This document shows positions 60,657 to 64,000 of a stretch of DNA of 64,000 nucleotides, in pieces. Source of the stretch: Brumimicrobium mesophilum (lineage in GTDB: Bacteria > Bacteroidota > Bacteroidia > Flavobacteriales_D > Crocinitomicaceae); assembly GCF_003025005.1 (NCBI RefSeq), contig NZ_PVSS01000004.1, positions 124,001 through 188,000 on the forward strand, in the 5' to 3' direction. How positions within the stretch are numbered: position 1 is the stretch's first letter; each line of letters opens with the position of its first letter. The position numbers and the translations under genes were made by a program. The notes under the pieces are model-generated. The model saw only the letters and a program-made list of their open reading frames with translations. It was not told the DNA's origin and searched no databases.

Positions 60657-61058
60657 TTAGTTTTTAGAGTGTAATGCGAGTTTATTACCCTGAGAATCAA
60701 TAAAGATAGCGAAGTAACCTTCCTCTTTACTTATTAAAGTTTTAGGCATGATTACTCTTCCGCCAGCTTTCTCTATTTTGTTTAAGACTTTGCTTAAATC
60801 TTTTCCTCCATTTAAATAAATAAGCGGACCTTTATCAGATGGAATTGAACCTGGTCCTGAAATCACAGCACCTCCAATTCCAGTTGTAACAGGGAAAAAT
60901 GCCATTGAATTTACGTCTGTAATATTCTGTGTCATCTCTATATCAAAAATTTGATTGTAGAAATTTACTGCTTGTTCAAAATTTAAGGCCGGTATTTCAA
61001 ACCAACTCACGAAATCTTTAACTGATATTTTCTTTTTACTTAATGCTGGTCCTCCCAT
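60657..61058 (-). CDS. VOC-family (glyoxalase-like) protein
   Basis: Protein of 133 residues with the two beta-alpha-beta-beta-beta modules of the vicinal-oxygen-chelate fold: FVSWFEIPALNFEQAVNFYN near residues 14-33, then GGAVISGPGS, KIEKAGGRVIMPKTLI near 90-105 and FAIFIDSQGNKLALHSK at the end. The metal-binding His at the first strand is not present, so it may be a non-catalytic or altered-metal member. It lies 24 nt after the amidase gene and 3 nt before the decarboxylase gene. Its role in the pathway is unknown; it may bind a small intermediate. Confidence 0.8.
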   Translation of the reverse strand: MGGPALSKKKISVKDFVSWFEIPALNFEQAVNFYNQIFDIEMTQNITDVNSMAFFPVTTGIGGAVISGPGSIPSDKGPLIYLNGGKDLSKVLNKIEKAGGRVIMPKTLISKEEGYFAIFIDSQGNKLALHSKN

Positions 61059-61082
61059 AGTTTTAGTGGTGTTTGGTTTTAG

Positions 61083-62024
61083 TTATGTTAAATCTTCTCC
61101 TTTGTAGTGCATAGTTTCATCCTTATGAACAAGTGTTTCTTCTTTAATTGTTAATTCAGTAATGGCATCTAATCGAGTAGGTTTAATCAATGGACCTAGA
61201 GAATCTAAATAATTGATAGGCGCATTGGGCTGATAAATATTAAAAACACCTTTTTTCAAGTGATCTCTAAAACTTTTCAATGGTTGACCTAATCTCAAAA
61301 TTCCTAATTCCCGACTTCTTCTAACTCTTTCGATATTTAATTCTAAAGGAACAATCTCCTCTGTGCCTTCTGATTGATGTAAGACACGTCCATCAGGTCC
61401 ACAAACAATTGATCGACCACAACCTCCAGTGTCTAAGCCATTCATATCGAATAGATAACATTGGTTTATTGAAGCCATTGCTCTAACAATGGATAACTCA
61501 ATATCTCTATCAATAGTTCCCGATAATGTAGGATGCATAATCACATCAGCTCCCATTGTAACTAAAGTTCTTATTGTTTCCGGAAACCACATGTCATAAC
61601 AAATAGAAACTCCAAATCTTCCAACATCGGGAACGTCAAACACACAGAATTCTTCTCCTGGCGTTACTCCAGTCTCATAAGGATAAAAAGGAAACATTTT
61701 ACGGTAGCGCGTTACAACTTCACCTTGAGGGTTTATTACTGACGCTGTGTTGTATATTTTGTCTTCACTTTTTTCAAAGATTGAACCAGGCAACAACCAA
61801 ATTCCATATTGTTTTGCTTTTGCTTGCATTTCTGCTTCAAAATTGTTCGGAAATTCTTGTGCATGATGAGTTAGGGGACCGAAGGCACACAACTCACTAA
61901 ACATTATCATTTCGATCCAAGGATAAAGATTCATTGTTATATCAATCTTTAATTTCATCATTTCCACATTGGAAGCGACGGCGGATACTTTCATTTGTAT
62001 TCCTGCTATTGCGAATGGTTTCAT
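61083..62024 (-). CDS. Nitrilase-superfamily amidase
   Basis: Carbon-nitrogen hydrolase of 313 residues with the Glu-Lys-Cys triad: Glu44 in SELCAFG, Lys109 in YRKMFPF and Cys142 in ICYDMWFPE. Family members hydrolyse amides such as N-carbamoylputrescine, 4-guanidinobutyramide, 5-aminovaleramide or omega-amides. The residues after the Cys (YDMWFPET) and the N-terminus (IAGIQMKV) fit this group without fixing the substrate. The C-terminus is extended by about 30 residues with a charged end. It starts 2 nt after the aminotransferase stop, so the two are translationally linked. A role in freeing the amino acid (GABA or 5-aminovalerate) for the aminotransferase is plausible. Confidence 0.85.
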   Translation of the reverse strand: MKPFAIAGIQMKVSAVASNVEMMKLKIDITMNLYPWIEMIMFSELCAFGPLTHHAQEFPNNFEAEMQAKAKQYGIWLLPGSIFEKSEDKIYNTASVINPQGEVVTRYRKMFPFYPYETGVTPGEEFCVFDVPDVGRFGVSICYDMWFPETIRTLVTMGADVIMHPTLSGTIDRDIELSIVRAMASINQCYLFDMNGLDTGGCGRSIVCGPDGRVLHQSEGTEEIVPLELNIERVRRSRELGILRLGQPLKSFRDHLKKGVFNIYQPNAPINYLDSLGPLIKPTRLDAITELTIKEETLVHKDETMHYKGEDLT

Positions 62025-62026
62025 AT

Positions 62027-63340
62027 TTACTTGCTTGTAGCTAATTTAATTTGGTTTTCAAAAATTGTTAATCCCTTATCCAATTGTTCTGGAGTGATTA
62101 CCAATGGTGATAATATACGAATAATATTTTTATGAGTTCCCGCTGTAATCATAATTAATCCTTTCTCAGCGCATCCTGCGACAATTTTTGAGCAAATTTC
62201 AGCATCTGGTTGTTTTGGATCATTGTTCTTAACAAACTCAATTCCAATCATTGCACCAACTCCTCTTACATCTCCAATTGACTCACATTCAGATTTTAAA
62301 GAATTTAACCTATCCATAATGGTTTTTCCAACAACCTTCGCTTTACCGTTTAGATCGATTTCCTTCATGTATTTAATTGTGGCTAACGAGGCAACACAAG
62401 AAATTGGACTTCCAATATAAGTTCCTCCAATTGAGCCACCTGCCGCAGCATCCATGATTTCTGCTTTTCCTAAAACTGCGGCTATGGGTAAACCTGAACC
62501 CATAGATTTTGCATAAGTACTGATGTCTGGAGTGATTCCATAATGTTGCCAACTCGCCCAATGACCTGTTCTGCAGAATCCACTTTGTACTTCATCCATG
62601 ATCAACATAATTCCATATTGGTCACAGAAATCACGCAATCCTTGGAGATATCTTTTGTTAATTGGATTAAATCCTCCTTCTCCTTGAATTGGCTCTAAAA
62701 TTACTGCAGCTATGCTTTTAGCATCTACTAAATTAAGAACGCTTTCATGTAATCGGTGTAATTCATCATCAATGAAAGCTTCTTCGTCTCTTTGTCCTTT
62801 ATATCGGTAAACGTTTGGAAAAGCAATACGGTAAACTTCTGGTGCGAAAGGACCACAATCCGGTTTATAGCTAATTTTACTCGTTAATGACATGGCCATC
62901 ATTGTACGGCCGTGATATGCTCCTGTGAAGCAAATAACCGCCTGACGTTTAGTTGCTTGTCTTGCAATTTTTATAGCGTTCTCAACTGCTTCAGCACCAG
63001 TGGTTACCAACATTGCTTTAGTATGTTCACCATGTGGTAGAATCTCAACCAATTCCTCACACAGCTCGATGTAAGGTTCATAGGTTACCACGTTGAAACT
63101 CGTATGTAAATATTTACCTGCTTGCTCTCTGATAGCCTCAACTACAGGTTCAGGACAATGTCCAGCGTTAACAACTCCAATTCCTCCAGCGAAATCGATT
63201 AGTTCATTCCCGTCGATATCAGTAATAATTGCACCTTTTGCATGTGCTACGGTTGCAGTGTTAAATACTCCAACTCCGTTCGCAACAATTTTCATTCTTC
63301 TTTCTAATAAAGCAAGAGAATTTACTTTTTCATTTCCCAT
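62027..63340 (-). CDS. gabT: 4-aminobutyrate aminotransferase (class III)
   Basis: The ATG at 63340 gives 437 residues; the longer frame from 63379 adds a non-protein-like 13. Class III aminotransferase with GAEAVENAIKIAR near 115-127, GAYHGRT near 140-146, EPIQGEGG near 216-223, Asp249 in MDEVQSGFCRTG and the PLP Lys278 in YAKSMGSGLP. It matches GABA transaminase (GabT), which moves the amino group of GABA (or 5-aminovalerate, as in DavT) to 2-oxoglutarate to give a semialdehyde. First gene of the eight-gene operon. The dehydrogenase that would take the product is the last gene. Confidence 0.93.
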   Translation of the reverse strand: MGNEKVNSLALLERRMKIVANGVGVFNTATVAHAKGAIITDIDGNELIDFAGGIGVVNAGHCPEPVVEAIREQAGKYLHTSFNVVTYEPYIELCEELVEILPHGEHTKAMLVTTGAEAVENAIKIARQATKRQAVICFTGAYHGRTMMAMSLTSKISYKPDCGPFAPEVYRIAFPNVYRYKGQRDEEAFIDDELHRLHESVLNLVDAKSIAAVILEPIQGEGGFNPINKRYLQGLRDFCDQYGIMLIMDEVQSGFCRTGHWASWQHYGITPDISTYAKSMGSGLPIAAVLGKAEIMDAAAGGSIGGTYIGSPISCVASLATIKYMKEIDLNGKAKVVGKTIMDRLNSLKSECESIGDVRGVGAMIGIEFVKNNDPKQPDAEICSKIVAGCAEKGLIMITAGTHKNIIRILSPLVITPEQLDKGLTIFENQIKLATSK

Positions 63341-63852
63341 ATTAAATAATATAACTTTAAGTATTTTTTTGTTTAACAAGCCATCTTATTGTCTGTGAAT
63401 AAGATCTTATTGTAGTGTTCATTATTATTAAGGAAAAGTTTGATTTGAATTTCAATATGAAGTGAGATCAAATAAAAAATAACTCTAAAACCTGAGTTTG
63501 GCTCAAAAGTGTTCGAATTAGATTAATTAATATAACCCTAGGTTTAATTGAAGTTTCATCATGAAGTTTTGAAAACTTCACATCGTAATTGCTTAATAAT
63601 AATACGAGTAAAAGTAATAAAATATCATTACGATTGAATATTTATTCATTAGATTTTTCAAACTTGTTTTAAAGGTTCTTTAAAGCTTTGATTTTGAATG
63701 CAATTAAGGTATAAAGGGAGGAAGTAGTGCATTTAAAAATGGCTGACAATTAGCGCTTTAAATGTCTCTGACTTTTCCAAATGATAGAAAAAAGACAATG
63801 ATTACAATCTTAAATAATCTTACTTGATCTATCCATGAAAATTGAAATGGAG
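63341..63852. other. Upstream region of the eight-gene operon
   Basis: AT-rich spacer of 512 bases. No gene remnant recognised. It contains TGAAGTTTT-G-AAAACTTCA at 63562-63580, a 9-base inverted repeat with a one-base centre that could be an operator or a hairpin. No clear TAnnTTTG box lies directly before gabT. Confidence 0.4.
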
Positions 63853-64000
63853 TTAGTCCCATTCTTTAACTATTATTTTATAGGCTTTATACTCTGGATA
63901 ATTCCAAGAAAGGGTAGATTTATTCTCCCATTTTTTAATAAAGTTTTCTTTACGGTTATCAATAATACTAGAATATCTTTCTGGTGTCATATATTCTTGC
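63853..64000 (-). CDS. C-terminal fragment of an unknown gene
   Basis: The frame enters from the right edge and ends at TAA 63853-63855. The visible 48 residues are polar and aromatic-rich (MTPERYSSIIDNRKENFIKK, then WENKSTLSWNYPEYKAYKII and VKEWD). No family can be named. Confidence 0.5.
   Translation of the reverse strand, partial: QEYMTPERYSSIIDNRKENFIKKWENKSTLSWNYPEYKAYKIIVKEWD

Noticed and set aside
1-64000. tRNA, rRNA or riboswitch genes
   Set aside because: I looked for tRNA-like cloverleaf ends and long conserved RNA stretches in all spacers above 150 bases and saw none; a covariance-model scan would settle it.

Overview
The window reads as chromosomal DNA of a low-GC member of the Bacteroidota, most likely Flavobacteriales and possibly close to the Fluviicola/Crocinitomix group. 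The support is: Bacteroidota -7 promoter boxes (TAnnTTTG) ahead of many genes, a lipoprotein TamA (TamL-type) paired with TamB, type IX secretion C-terminal domains, SPII lipoproteins with short lipoboxes, and little use of Shine-Dalgarno sites. The genus is an inference. No rRNA, tRNA, CRISPR array or intact insertion sequence was recognised.

Layout. 1-4.7 kb: edge of a polysaccharide (O-antigen/exopolysaccharide) region with a partial polymerase/ligase-like gene, a Wzx-type flippase, a Wzz-like chain-length protein and a WecA/MraY-type glycosyl-phosphate transferase. 4.9-7.5 kb: trmD facing a SirB1-like gene, both with a -7 box only 4 nt before the start codon, then two small envelope genes. 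7.6-12.9 kb: a PqiA-like membrane protein and an ECF sigma/anti-sigma/outer-membrane-barrel unit whose sigma gene and barrel gene carry almost the same promoter, then a DUF4421 protein. 13-17 kb: methyltransferase plus di-haem peroxidase lipoprotein, then a small gene, an orphan ABC ATPase and a YihY membrane protein overlapping each other. 17-23.7 kb: RluA-family pseudouridine synthase with a long N-terminus, pheT, a dead RES/Xre toxin-antitoxin pair, and pepT. 23.8-29.9 kb: small secreted and lipoprotein genes, DUF937 protein, topoisomerase IB, alpha/beta hydrolase. 30-37.4 kb: tamB-tamL. 37.5-49.6 kb: exporter, small genes, a 64-bp imperfect direct repeat, a second ECF sigma operon, a large CGS-like PLP enzyme, TonB-domain protein, lipoproteins, Dus, DUF1826-like and T9SS-cargo genes. 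49.6-52.1 kb: a broken TfoX-like gene and a cluster of small orphan genes.

52.4-63.3 kb is the most interesting part: eight tightly spaced minus-strand genes, in transcription order GABA-type aminotransferase, nitrilase-family amidase, VOC protein, Orn/Lys/Arg decarboxylase of 912 residues, ATP-grasp ligase with a Lys/Ala-rich tail, two tandem paralogous C45 (Ntn) amidohydrolase/acyltransferases, and a semialdehyde dehydrogenase. The set has an amine-making enzyme, an amide-forming enzyme, amide-cleaving enzymes, and the transaminase/dehydrogenase pair that ends GABA or 5-aminovalerate breakdown. My inference is a diamine (agmatine/putrescine or cadaverine) pathway through an amide-conjugated intermediate, parallel in logic to the gamma-glutamyl-putrescine (Puu) route but built from unrelated enzymes. 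The substrate cannot be told from sequence alone.
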